The notes under the pieces were generated by a model, which worked only from the letters and a program-made list of their open reading frames with translations, did not search any database and was not told the origin of the DNA. Below, piece after piece: positions 7,280 through 17,000 of a DNA stretch of 28,102 bases (positions are counted from its first letter, which is position 1; each line of letters opens with the position of its first letter). Where the stretch lies: assembly GCA_022360375.1 (NCBI GenBank), contig JAKSCW010000510.1:1-28102 (forward strand). The letters are read 5' to 3'. The stretch is from Balneolales bacterium (GTDB taxonomy: Bacteria; Bacteroidota; Rhodothermia; Balneolales; Balneolaceae). The position numbers were made by a program, and so were the translations under genes.

Positions 7280-8552
7280 TCTATTAGTTTTATTCTCACT
7301 ACTTGTTTGGTTCAGCTGTACCCCAGAAGTGTCAGAAGCGATTAGTAATTCTGATCTTCAAAATAACTCAGCACTTAGCCTTACCCTTGTTCCCGGTCAG
7401 GTACCAATTCCGAATTCCATAAAAAGTGTTCAGTTTCACAAAAAAGGTACCCCGGATTCTGCACCTATATTTACACTTGGAACAAATGAAAAACTCACCG
7501 TTACCTTTGATGAATTAAGCAGTATTTCTGGTCAATTTATTGTTCGCTTTACACACCATAACAGGAACTGGGAAAAAAGTAACCAGCCAGACATTCTCTT
7601 GTTTGAAGGGTTTAATGAAATTACGGTGCAGGGAGGAAATGCAAATCTCCGGGTTCGACCTAACTATCATACCTACTCATTTGAGTTTCCCAATCGTGAA
7701 ATTCAATTCAAAACAAGCGGAAACTATTTAATGCACGTGTACGACTTTCAGTCCGGGACTGAGCTGTTTAGTATGCCTTTTTTTGTTACTGAAAAGTCAG
7801 GAGAGCTTTATCCAAACGTACAAACCATATTCAGCTCAGGCTTAATGGGCGCTGCACAGGATGAAGTATATGGTGAATTCCAATACCCGGATTTTGTTCT
7901 TTTTCCGCAATTTGAACTGAAGATTCATATGTATCAAAACCGGTTTTGGTCAGAGTTTAAACAACCAAGAGAAATTGATACCTCCAGAGAGCAAATTTTA
8001 GGATTCAGGCTTAACAGTGATCAGCTGTTCCCGTCGTATTTTGATTTTAATTTCTTAGATCTTGAAGAACTCTCTCTACAAAATCCCCAGATATTTGGCT
8101 ACGAGCCAGGACCAAACCTTGATAGGGTTATTCTGAAAGATGATTTTTTAAATTTCAGTTCGGACCCCAGGATTATATTTGAGACCGGTTTTGGTCGCCC
8201 AAACAGGAATGGAAGGTATATTGATGCGACCTTCAGATTTGAGGATGGAGGAATTCTCAGCGATAAAACTGCTGTCTATCTACTTGGAGATTTCAACCAA
8301 TGGACCGTAAATGAACGATTCAGAATGGTCTACAACCCTGACCTTTCTTTATTTGAAACCAATACACTACTTAAGCGTGGCTCTTATCAATACAAATATG
8401 TTGAGGTAAAAAGTGAAAGCATCAATAGCCTTTCACTCAATGACTCAATTACAAAAAACCAGCAAGAATATACCTTACTGGTTTATTATCAAGATCCGGA
8501 ATATTTATATGATCGCATTCTGGCAGTCTCCCGGATTCTTTCTGGTTTTTAA
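7257..8552 (+). CDS. Type IX secretion plug-family lipoprotein (DUF5103)
   Basis: About 431 residues resembling the DUF5103 family, renamed after a protein seen plugging the SprA translocon of the type IX secretion system in Flavobacterium. The N-terminus is a lipoprotein-like signal (LLVLFSLLVWFSC, Cys at residue 21). The body is beta-rich. The stretch AVYLLGDFNQW near residue 343, followed by a GSYQYKYV strand, is the isoamylase/E-set-like pattern of the family's later part. I start at ATG 7257; a TTG at 7251 is less likely. It lies inside the dapF 3' end, and its own stop overlaps the convergent outer-membrane protein gene by 4 nt. Family assignment is from remembered motifs, and its dependence on a T9SS is inference. 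Confidence 0.75.
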   Translation: MKAPSVFNLLVLFSLLVWFSCTPEVSEAISNSDLQNNSALSLTLVPGQVPIPNSIKSVQFHKKGTPDSAPIFTLGTNEKLTVTFDELSSISGQFIVRFTHHNRNWEKSNQPDILLFEGFNEITVQGGNANLRVRPNYHTYSFEFPNREIQFKTSGNYLMHVYDFQSGTELFSMPFFVTEKSGELYPNVQTIFSSGLMGAAQDEVYGEFQYPDFVLFPQFELKIHMYQNRFWSEFKQPREIDTSREQILGFRLNSDQLFPSYFDFNFLDLEELSLQNPQIFGYEPGPNLDRVILKDDFLNFSSDPRIIFETGFGRPNRNGRYIDATFRFEDGGILSDKTAVYLLGDFNQWTVNERFRMVYNPDLSLFETNTLLKRGSYQYKYVEVKSESINSLSLNDSITKNQQEYTLLVYYQDPEYLYDRILAVSRILSGF

Positions 8553-11500
8553 AAATCGATGCCGATTGAAAAATAATGTATAGGATCAGGCTCAAAGCCA
8601 CCCCGCCCGTAAGCCCAACCAACATCGTATCTTAGAGGGATACCAAATACGATGGTTCTTAATCCGAAACCTGATCCGATCAGAATATCTCCATCAGTAG
8701 TCGGAAATGCATAGTACACATCACCATCACCTATTACCGAGGGCAGTTCATCAATAAATTGATTTGCCTGCTCATCGTAATAGATCACCCGTTCTTCACT
8801 AATTCTGAAATCAAGGTCTGCCGGATTTATGTCTACCGTTTCGATGATGCCTTCAAGATTTGTAAACGATTCAGATACATTTTGCCCCCATGCTGTTCCA
8901 ACATCTAAGAAAAAAGCACCCGTAATATTATACAGCGGGAAAAGTGGGATTGCTCCAGGAACTAATGCAGCAAATAAAGGGAATCTGAATTCTGTGTTGA
9001 TAAGGGTATACTTATTTCCATATATAGAATTGTAGACGTGCCCTCGAAGAGGCATCGCAGGCAAAGTAAAGAAAGTATCCGCCAAACGATCTAACGTAAT
9101 ATTATTCTCAGACCACTCATAGTTGATCCAACCCAGCATTCCCCCTAAAAAGTAGGTTTGGGAATCGGCTCCAAGAGAAGCAGCACCTGATGTTCTGAAT
9201 GCAATGGTGTAGCTTCTTCCAAGGTTTATGTAATGTCTGAAATCTCCACTGATGGAACCAAAAACCGGGGAATCGATTCCTAAGCCAGGAGAACCCGACA
9301 AAGTAAGGGTATACCGGGTTCCTCCTCTTGGAGAGATAAAACCGGGAAGCGTAGCATCTTTCGTATAGGAAAGTGTTGGGTATAAAAATGAACCTTTAAT
9401 TGTACTTGCTTCAACATCCAGCCCAGGTGTGAAATAAGTCGCAACTCCGTCATAATCACGAATCAGACTTATCCAGGTGAGACCCGCATCAATCCTTCTG
9501 AACTTATCAAGAGGATACTGTACACTTCCCCCAAAACCCATAGTTCGGTAGCGCAATAATTCTCCATAATACAACTGAAATTGACGGGCAGTATGGAAAT
9601 AGGTTAAAAAGTAATTTGTACGGTTTTTTAAATAGCCATACTGAAGAGAATAATCACTGTTTCTCAAGTCCGTCTGGAAATTCGTTCCAAAAATCAGTTG
9701 ATGATCCCCCAAAAGATCACTTATTAAAAACTGGGTAAACGCATAAGTACCAAAAGTTGAAGCTACAACGGAAGGGCTGTAAGCTATATCCGTACTGAAT
9801 CTTAGTCTGTAAGGCCGTGGCACATATCTACCGTCTTCTGTTACGTTATCCTCTGGTTCAAATAGATACTGATCAATAAGGGTAAGCGTGGTATCATCCA
9901 TTACTGATTCGGAAAAAACATAATTCCTGAAATCAATTTCTCCGGTTTCGGTAAATTCGCTCTCCGTTTCACCTGCTTCTTCCTGTTCCTCCCGTACCTG
10001 ATCTGCCCGATCAGCTCCGCTTATTATACCTTCATTGTACATTTCCTGGGCGTAATAAGTGGCTGGCACACGAACAGATAGAGGTTCACTCAGTCGTCTT
10101 TGAGCCCAATAATTGTTGGAAAGCTGCTCTTGTTTTTTACGTGCAAATGGCGCTTTAAGAAGAAAAACGTCCAGATACCCTTCATTGATAGAACTAAATG
10201 CAATTCTGCTTCCATCTCCACTAATCGACAATTGTGAAATACCTGCCTGCAAGTCGGTTAAAGGAAGAGTTTCACCCGTTTCCAGGTCCATTTCATATAT
10301 ATTCTGAATTCCATTTTTATCTGAATTGAAAATGAAACGTCCGGTTCGGGTAATTTGTGGCTGACGCTCAGTCCACCCGGGAGTATTTGTTATTCTTACA
10401 GCTTCATTATCTCCAACTTTTACACTATAGATGTCTTTCTGATAAATGCTTTCATCACCTAATAATCGATGGGCCGTTGTATACTCATGAAGCTCAGTTT
10501 TGCCTGCTCTTTCAGAAACGAAATAGATAGTTTCAGAATCATTTCCCCAATAAGGTTCGTTATCGGTAAAGAAATCACCCGTTACATTAATAAGATTCTC
10601 TGTATTCAAATCGTATACAAAAATATCCTGGTAGGGTCCGATGTTTCCATCGAAAACTAATTTGCTTCCATCCGGAGACCAGGAAACTGAACCAATAGCA
10701 TCTAATTCTTCAAATTTAATCTTTTGGATATCCCTTGACTGATAATTGATAATTGCCAGCTCATCTTTCCCTTTTGTCTTAGTGGATAAAGCCAGTTGTC
10801 GGCCATCAGGAGACCACGTGATGTTTGGGTTTAATATATTCAGTTCTTCAAATTCCGGATTATCCTCGCCCCGAACCAGTGTTTTTAATTTTCGGCCATC
10901 TAAAGCATTAATCACTATTATATCAAAATATCCCCTCTCATTTGTAATGAAAGCAATTTTGTCACCTTGAGGGGAAATAGTTGGGCTGGTGTTATGAGTG
11001 CCATAATCCCCCCTTCTCGTCATCAATGTAGCAATTGTTTGGGGGTTTTCCCGTTCAGCTACTTCCGGGAAATATCTTTTCTTCAGCGATTCTTCCCATC
11101 GCTCAGACAACTCCTGGGTAGTTAAACCTAATGATTGAACGAAGCCATATTCTATACTTCGGCTCGTTTTAATCCTATTAAGAATCTCAGCAATTTTCTC
11201 ACGCCCATACTCTTCCACAATGAAATTCCAGACGGATTGCCCTCCCCGATAGGCATAATACCCGCTTAACCTCTGGATTGGAGGTAAATAGCCATTTATT
11301 ACTGCATCCCGGATAAACATATCCGTATTGGTATCCCATCCCAACGCTGTATACTCCGCCAGGCCTTCTTCAAACCATAAAGGGAATACCAATTGGATGT
11401 TATTCCTTACGATAGACTGAATTGTTCCACCATAAAACATATCATTAAAAACGGCATGAACTAGCTCGTGGTGAAGTGTGCGCCGAAAGTCATTATAGTC

Positions 11501-11878
11501 CCCGTCAAAAGGAACGGTCATTCGATTTTTGAATTTATCGGTAACTCCTCCGATACCTTCGGCATTTATAGGAAGTGCAACTACGTTGGTTTGAGAGAAG
11601 TCGTTGTGCGAATCGTAGATGATTAGCGGTATGCGATCTACAATTTCATGATCAAAATCTTCCCGAAGCTGTTTATAAGCAGATTCCAAACTCTGGGCAG
11701 AAAACTCGGCAAGCTCGTAATTCTTTTCACCGTAATAGTAAATATCAAAGTGCTGAGATTGAATAAAACGCCAGTCAAAACTTTCGTACTGCACCCTGTT
11801 TTTTCCAAACTGGGCATGAACTGAAGATGTGCTAATTAATAATATTGCAACTAAAATCGTAAATACATTGACTTTCAT
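8549..11878 (-). CDS. Outer-membrane fusion: metallopeptidase-like domain + TolB-type beta-propeller + Omp85-type barrel
   Basis: The 1109 residues begin with a signal peptide (cleavage near HAQ, residue 23). Residues 24-275 look like a gluzincin peptidase (peptidase-MA-like): HELVH at 137-141 and WFEEGLAEY at 168-176, with E171 the likely third zinc ligand. Residues 295-577 hold six WD40/TolB-like blades (for example SPTISPQGDKIAF, ITWSPDGRQLAL, VSWSPDGSKLVF). After an acidic linker (578-690), residues 691-1109 form a barrel with Omp85 features: ISPRGGTRYTLTLSG, LRGHVYN (R945-G946), NTEFRFPL and a C-terminal YFSIGIDF ending in Phe. No POTRA repeats are visible. It follows rnr by 15 nt in the tamB operon. 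It is often annotated as Tol-like because of the propeller. Its peptidase activity and transport role are unproven. Confidence 0.85.
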   Translation of the reverse strand: MKVNVFTILVAILLISTSSVHAQFGKNRVQYESFDWRFIQSQHFDIYYYGEKNYELAEFSAQSLESAYKQLREDFDHEIVDRIPLIIYDSHNDFSQTNVVALPINAEGIGGVTDKFKNRMTVPFDGDYNDFRRTLHHELVHAVFNDMFYGGTIQSIVRNNIQLVFPLWFEEGLAEYTALGWDTNTDMFIRDAVINGYLPPIQRLSGYYAYRGGQSVWNFIVEEYGREKIAEILNRIKTSRSIEYGFVQSLGLTTQELSERWEESLKKRYFPEVAERENPQTIATLMTRRGDYGTHNTSPTISPQGDKIAFITNERGYFDIIVINALDGRKLKTLVRGEDNPEFEELNILNPNITWSPDGRQLALSTKTKGKDELAIINYQSRDIQKIKFEELDAIGSVSWSPDGSKLVFDGNIGPYQDIFVYDLNTENLINVTGDFFTDNEPYWGNDSETIYFVSERAGKTELHEYTTAHRLLGDESIYQKDIYSVKVGDNEAVRITNTPGWTERQPQITRTGRFIFNSDKNGIQNIYEMDLETGETLPLTDLQAGISQLSISGDGSRIAFSSINEGYLDVFLLKAPFARKKQEQLSNNYWAQRRLSEPLSVRVPATYYAQEMYNEGIISGADRADQVREEQEEAGETESEFTETGEIDFRNYVFSESVMDDTTLTLIDQYLFEPEDNVTEDGRYVPRPYRLRFSTDIAYSPSVVASTFGTYAFTQFLISDLLGDHQLIFGTNFQTDLRNSDYSLQYGYLKNRTNYFLTYFHTARQFQLYYGELLRYRTMGFGGSVQYPLDKFRRIDAGLTWISLIRDYDGVATYFTPGLDVEASTIKGSFLYPTLSYTKDATLPGFISPRGGTRYTLTLSGSPGLGIDSPVFGSISGDFRHYINLGRSYTIAFRTSGAASLGADSQTYFLGGMLGWINYEWSENNITLDRLADTFFTLPAMPLRGHVYNSIYGNKYTLINTEFRFPLFAALVPGAIPLFPLYNITGAFFLDVGTAWGQNVSESFTNLEGIIETVDINPADLDFRISEERVIYYDEQANQFIDELPSVIGDGDVYYAFPTTDGDILIGSGFGLRTIVFGIPLRYDVGWAYGRGGFEPDPIHYFSIGIDF

Positions 11879-11893
11879 ATCTAATAGATTTGC

Positions 11894-14056
11894 TTACGCG
11901 GGAATAAAATCAATTTGTCGCTTTTGATGATTTACACTTTGTACACTTATTCGTATTTCATCACCTAAGCGATATATCTTTTTGCTTGACCTTCCAACCA
12001 AACTATGACTTCTTTGATCGTAATTAAAAAAATCGCCCTTTAAATCGCCAACTCTAATCATTCCTTCACAGTGAATTTCCTTTAGATCAACAAAAATGCC
12101 GCGTTCGGTAACACCGCTTATCACACCTTCGAAAGTTTCTCCGATTTTGTCGCTCAAAAATTCAACCTGTTTTAGTTTTATAGAATCACGTTCGGCGTCA
12201 ACAGCAACTCGTTCTCTGGCACTGCAATGCTCTCCGTGTTTGCGAAGCGATTCATAATTGTATGCTTGCCCACCTGAAGCGTAGCCTTTCAGCAAACGAT
12301 GCACGATAACGTCTGGGTAACGTCGTATCGGGCTCGTAAAGTGTGCATAAAATTTGAACCCTAAACCGAAATGACCGACGTTATCCGGTGTGTAAATAGC
12401 TTTGGCCATCGCTCGTAAGGTTAATTCATTTACAATCAACTCTATAGGTGTTCCTTTAACCTTTTCAAGTAAATTGTTAATCGTTTTAGGAGTAATAGAG
12501 TTTCCAATTTCAAAATTTATTCCAATCGGTTTTACCTGTTCGGCAACTTCAGCAAGTTTTTTATCGTCGGGTTTGTCATGAACCCGGTAGAAATATGGAA
12601 ACAGGTTTTTGCTTTTCTTCTGGCCCGATTTATCCCGCAATCGATCTATGTGCATCGCTACTGTACGATTGGCCATTAGCATACATTCTTCTATCAAACG
12701 ATGGGCAAATATTCTTTTCTTTAATACTACTTCAATTGGTTTTCCGGATTCATCGAGAACAAACCGGGGCTCTGGAGTATCAAAATCTATCGCTCCTTCC
12801 TTAAAGCGTTTTTTCAAGAGAGTTTTGGCTAGTTTTCCCGCTAAATGAAGCTCTTTCTTTAATTCATGATCTTCTCCGTCTAAAACTTCCTGTGCCTGCT
12901 CGTAAGTGAATCGGTGTTTTGAATGAATGATCGTTTCGTCTATGGAGTAATCAACTAAATAACCATCCTTATCTATTTCCATGAAGCAGGAATAGCAAAG
13001 TTTATCCTCATTAGGTCGAAGAGAGCACACTCCGTTACTCAATCGTTCTGGGAGCATAGGTATTACCCGATCTACCAAATAAATACTGGTGGCCCGTTTG
13101 TACGCTTCTTCATCTAGTACTGAATCCTTCGGCATATATGCAGTTACATCCGCAATATGTACTCCTAAGTAGAAATTTCCATTATCCAAAATTGTAATGC
13201 TCAGTGCATCATCAAAATCTTTGGCATCTACCGGGTCGATAGTAAAAATGGTTTCATCTCTTAAATCTCTTCGTTTTTTTATCTCTTCTTTTGGAATTTC
13301 CAGTGGAATATTCTCTGCATAAGCTTCTACTTCAGGTGGGAAATCTGCACGAAGTTCATTCTCAGCTAATATGGACAGGATATTAGCCTCATTGCTTCCT
13401 TTTTTGCCAAGTATCGATGTTACTGAAGCCTCTGGTAGTGCCTGCGGATGTACCCATTTAAGCAATTCGAAGGTAACTTTATCATCACTTTTTGCTCCAT
13501 TTACATTCTCTGGCTGTACGAAAAATTCAACATGTGCGGATTTCAAATCCGGTTCAATCAAAAATGTCTTTACCCCGGTTCGTTTTAATGTACCTACATA
13601 AAAATCTTTTCCCCGCTCCAATACTTCAACCACTTTCCCTTGTGGTTGTCCTGTTCTTTTATTTGTTCCCTGTAACCGAATTTGAACCAGGTCATCACTA
13701 AGCGAAGTACCTACATCTCGCCTCGAAATTCTTACATCCTCGTCCATCCCTTCAATTAAAACAAAGCCCGTTCCGCGGCTGGTTATTTGAATACGACCTT
13801 CCATTAACCCACGTGAATTTCTGGGTACCTTCTTCTTTTCCCCACCTTTACTAAGGCGAATGAGCCCACCGTCTTTTGCAATGAGCCTCTTACTTGCCAA
13901 ACTGTTTAATGCCTTATCAAATCGTTTGTAATCCCTTTTGCTTCCAAGTTGCAATACATCTTCAATCGTATCGCTCTTAAGATGACCATTCGGACTATTT
14001 TTAACCAAATCCATGATTATCTCTTCCATGGTGGTCAGCCGTTGGTTTCTAGTCAT
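11894..14056 (-). CDS. rnr: Ribonuclease R (RNase II/RNB family exoribonuclease)
   Basis: A 720-residue 3'-5' exoribonuclease that degrades structured and non-stop mRNAs in the cytoplasm. The order is an N-terminal helix-turn-helix-like region (about 1-70), cold-shock domains (about 85-220), the RNB catalytic domain with TIDPVDAKDFDDALS (D274, D280, D282, D283 as metal ligands), and an S1 RNA-binding domain near 635-718 (TFEGVISGVTERGIFVDL). HFTSPIRRYPDVIVHRLL is the second RNB hallmark. The start ATG overlaps the tamB stop by 4 nt. Length and all motifs fit RNase R better than the shorter RNase II. The protein ends soon after S1 (QIDFIPA), without the long basic tail of the E. coli enzyme. 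Confidence 0.95.
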   Translation of the reverse strand: MTRNQRLTTMEEIIMDLVKNSPNGHLKSDTIEDVLQLGSKRDYKRFDKALNSLASKRLIAKDGGLIRLSKGGEKKKVPRNSRGLMEGRIQITSRGTGFVLIEGMDEDVRISRRDVGTSLSDDLVQIRLQGTNKRTGQPQGKVVEVLERGKDFYVGTLKRTGVKTFLIEPDLKSAHVEFFVQPENVNGAKSDDKVTFELLKWVHPQALPEASVTSILGKKGSNEANILSILAENELRADFPPEVEAYAENIPLEIPKEEIKKRRDLRDETIFTIDPVDAKDFDDALSITILDNGNFYLGVHIADVTAYMPKDSVLDEEAYKRATSIYLVDRVIPMLPERLSNGVCSLRPNEDKLCYSCFMEIDKDGYLVDYSIDETIIHSKHRFTYEQAQEVLDGEDHELKKELHLAGKLAKTLLKKRFKEGAIDFDTPEPRFVLDESGKPIEVVLKKRIFAHRLIEECMLMANRTVAMHIDRLRDKSGQKKSKNLFPYFYRVHDKPDDKKLAEVAEQVKPIGINFEIGNSITPKTINNLLEKVKGTPIELIVNELTLRAMAKAIYTPDNVGHFGLGFKFYAHFTSPIRRYPDVIVHRLLKGYASGGQAYNYESLRKHGEHCSARERVAVDAERDSIKLKQVEFLSDKIGETFEGVISGVTERGIFVDLKEIHCEGMIRVGDLKGDFFNYDQRSHSLVGRSSKKIYRLGDEIRISVQSVNHQKRQIDFIPA

Positions 14057-17000
14057 TCATCTCCTTTGTCATTTACGTTGGTTGAAGCTACGGATTCGCT
14101 GTCTTCTTTTTTACCAAAAAGTCGCCTAAATGGATTTGTTAATCTTCTGAAAAACTCGTCCCACGAATTAAAACTTACCTGGGCTTCTACTCCAACTCCA
14201 TTTATATCTTGTGATTGCTGCGTTTCTTCCACACTTGAAAATGTCCCTACCGTCGATCCTTGTCGGTGAAACGCGGTAACCGAAAGGGTTTGATTAATCC
14301 GGTATGTTGCCCCTAAATCACCGATGCTCGATTGTGATCCTGTTATAAATCCTTCCCGGCTAAGGATAATGCGATCATTATATAGCCTGAGGGCAACAGC
14401 TAAATCAACATCGTTATAGGTGTTTAAATTAAAATCTATATCCAGAGTACCAATATCGCTTCTCAAAAGGGAATTAACCTGGTTTGAAAGAAGCGGACTT
14501 ATTACCTGGCTCGATAAAATCGGATTTAAAACTGCGGCACTTCCGGAGATATTATCAGTCAAAGAAGTCGTTTCTGAACCCGTAGTTGAAGAGGGGATAA
14601 AATCTCCCATAAGCAGAAAACTAGTGGCTTGTATAAGTTTTTCGTCTTCATTCCTATTCAGATTGTTTATCTGGGCGGCCAGAGTTGAGTTCTGCTGCAG
14701 CTCGAACGTAGCCGGTAATCGGAAGTAGAAGTCATTCTCGATAAGAGAAAGGGAACCACCTATATCTAATGCTAATTGAACAGGTACCCGTTGAGACTCT
14801 TCATTATCAATAGTTGCTTCAGTACGTGTTAGATTATTAATGTCTGGCCGGGCCTGATAAAAAGCACGTAAATTTACCTGGGCATCAGCGGGTGAACCAG
14901 CCCAAACAATTGAACCTCCCGGTTCCAACTCAAATCTTCGGGTAAAAATCTCACCACTCACAAACTGGTATTGCCCGCCAGAAATATTGAACTGGCCAAA
15001 CATACTAATTTGTTGATCTTCCAATCTGATACCTAACCTCCCTGTTCCTTCCGTCTCAATAATATCGCCTGTAACCGGATCAAAGATCAGCCTTACTGTC
15101 ATTGGCACATCCGTTACAAATTGAAGATCAAGTGTAAAGCGTTCAATAAATGATCGCTGGAATGGATCTTCTTCACTTCTTTCAATGCTGATGATTTGGG
15201 TTTCATCAATAGAGGCAGAAGTGGTTTGCTGTTCATCGAAATCGTTTACAAACTGAATGAATCTATTGTCTTCATCCAATTTCGTTTCTTCTAAAAGTGG
15301 TATCCCGATATTTGAGAAATCAGAAATCTGAACTGGTGTTAGGGTAGAAAGTACCGGATTGAGATTGGTACCTGTAATAGCCAATGTGGTACTGCCATAA
15401 GCGTCTCCAAAGAACGTTACATCAGGGCTAAAAGAGTTGTTAAGAAATTGAAATTCATCCATCTCCAGAATCAGATTCATATCGTGCACTCTTCCCAAAT
15501 CCCCCAAATCATAATTGCCGGAAAGTATAGCAGATCCACCAGAAGGGTCAATGATAAACATATCTTCAAATACTAATCCATTTTGCCGGTTAAGATTGAT
15601 ACTCCCAAGTGCATAGTAGTAGGTGTCTAAAAATCTGGGTCGAATAAACACGGCATCATTTACACCAATGTCATAGTCTACGTCATAGTCAAATTCTGAT
15701 AGATTCCCCCATATCTGGCCTTTTCCACTGGCTATTCCCGCCATTTCAGTAAATACTCGTGGGGCAATAAATGGCAATACCCATAAATCAATAGATTCAA
15801 AATCGAGATCAAAGAAATACAGAGAATCGATGTCATTGAAATCGCCTGTTTCGGGTGCGAGTAAATATCCATCCAAGGTGATATTTTGTCCTACCCTTCC
15901 GCTTCGGGTAAAATACTCTGGGTATTTAACGGAATCAGTTCGAACCTGGATATTCGTATCAAACCGATTCAGAGAACTATTGTAAACACTGGAAATATCC
16001 AAGTCACCAACTACCCGGTCTGCTATTGCTAACCTGCTAATTCCTAATCTTCCCTGAATAGATGGAATCCTTGTTAGTGACTTTGTGGTAAATGAACCAT
16101 CTAATGTGCCAGAAAAATCTATCCTTCCATCCACGATATCTGATATTCGCTGCAGGTTTACATTCCTGAGGGTATAGTTAACCGAATCTTCCGGTTCAGC
16201 ACTAAATATCCCATCAAAGCTAAGTAACTCTTCCTCATTAGTGAATAAAAAATCATTGAAGATTAGTTTTGATTCATTATTAAACACAAAAGAAGGCATT
16301 CCTTCATTTGTCCATTGATAGATGTCGTTACCCAGAGCAAACTCATCCAGCGCAATAGACAATGATGAATCTTCTAATACAACTGAAGCTGAAAAATCCA
16401 TCCTCGTGTCCTCAGAGATTCTTTGCATCCTGGATACTATTTGAATGGAATCTTCTTCCATCACAAAATTGACAAAAGCACCATCTCCATCAGCAAAATC
16501 TGTAGTAATTTGGCTGGTTTCTACCTGGGCCCGAAAATTTGAAAAGCTTTTGATGGTTTCGTTATACCTGAAGCTACCAGTAAACTGTAGAGCTAAGGAA
16601 TCAATAACATTGGAATCAAAAGCAAATTGTCTGTCGACCAGGGAAGTATTAAAAAGCAACCTATCTTGATTTACACTAAAGCTGGAAGTACCTGTAGCCT
16701 CAGTTTCTAAATCCGGTAATCCTGGAAAATAGCTTTTTAACAGGGCCAGATTTTTGATATCAAAACTTAATTCAAAGTTTTGATCCAATGAGTCTGATTG
16801 TACTTCTTGTGACGGTTGTACTTCCTCAAAAAGAAGCTCTTCTTTTATCCGCGTAGTAAAGAAATTGGCCCAATGCCCTGAAAGTGCGATCAAAGAATTC
16901 GGATGGTATTCCCCGTTTAAGGAAAAATCCAATGCAGTAGAAGTTACCCTTAGTTCTTTTGAAGTGGAGTTTATGCTGTTAAAATCTGCATAAATCTGGT

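Noticed and set aside
10113..10970. Plus-strand open frames opposite the beta-propeller of the outer-membrane fusion
   Set aside because: Short antisense shadows without start signals; the minus-strand frame shows repeated blade motifs throughout.
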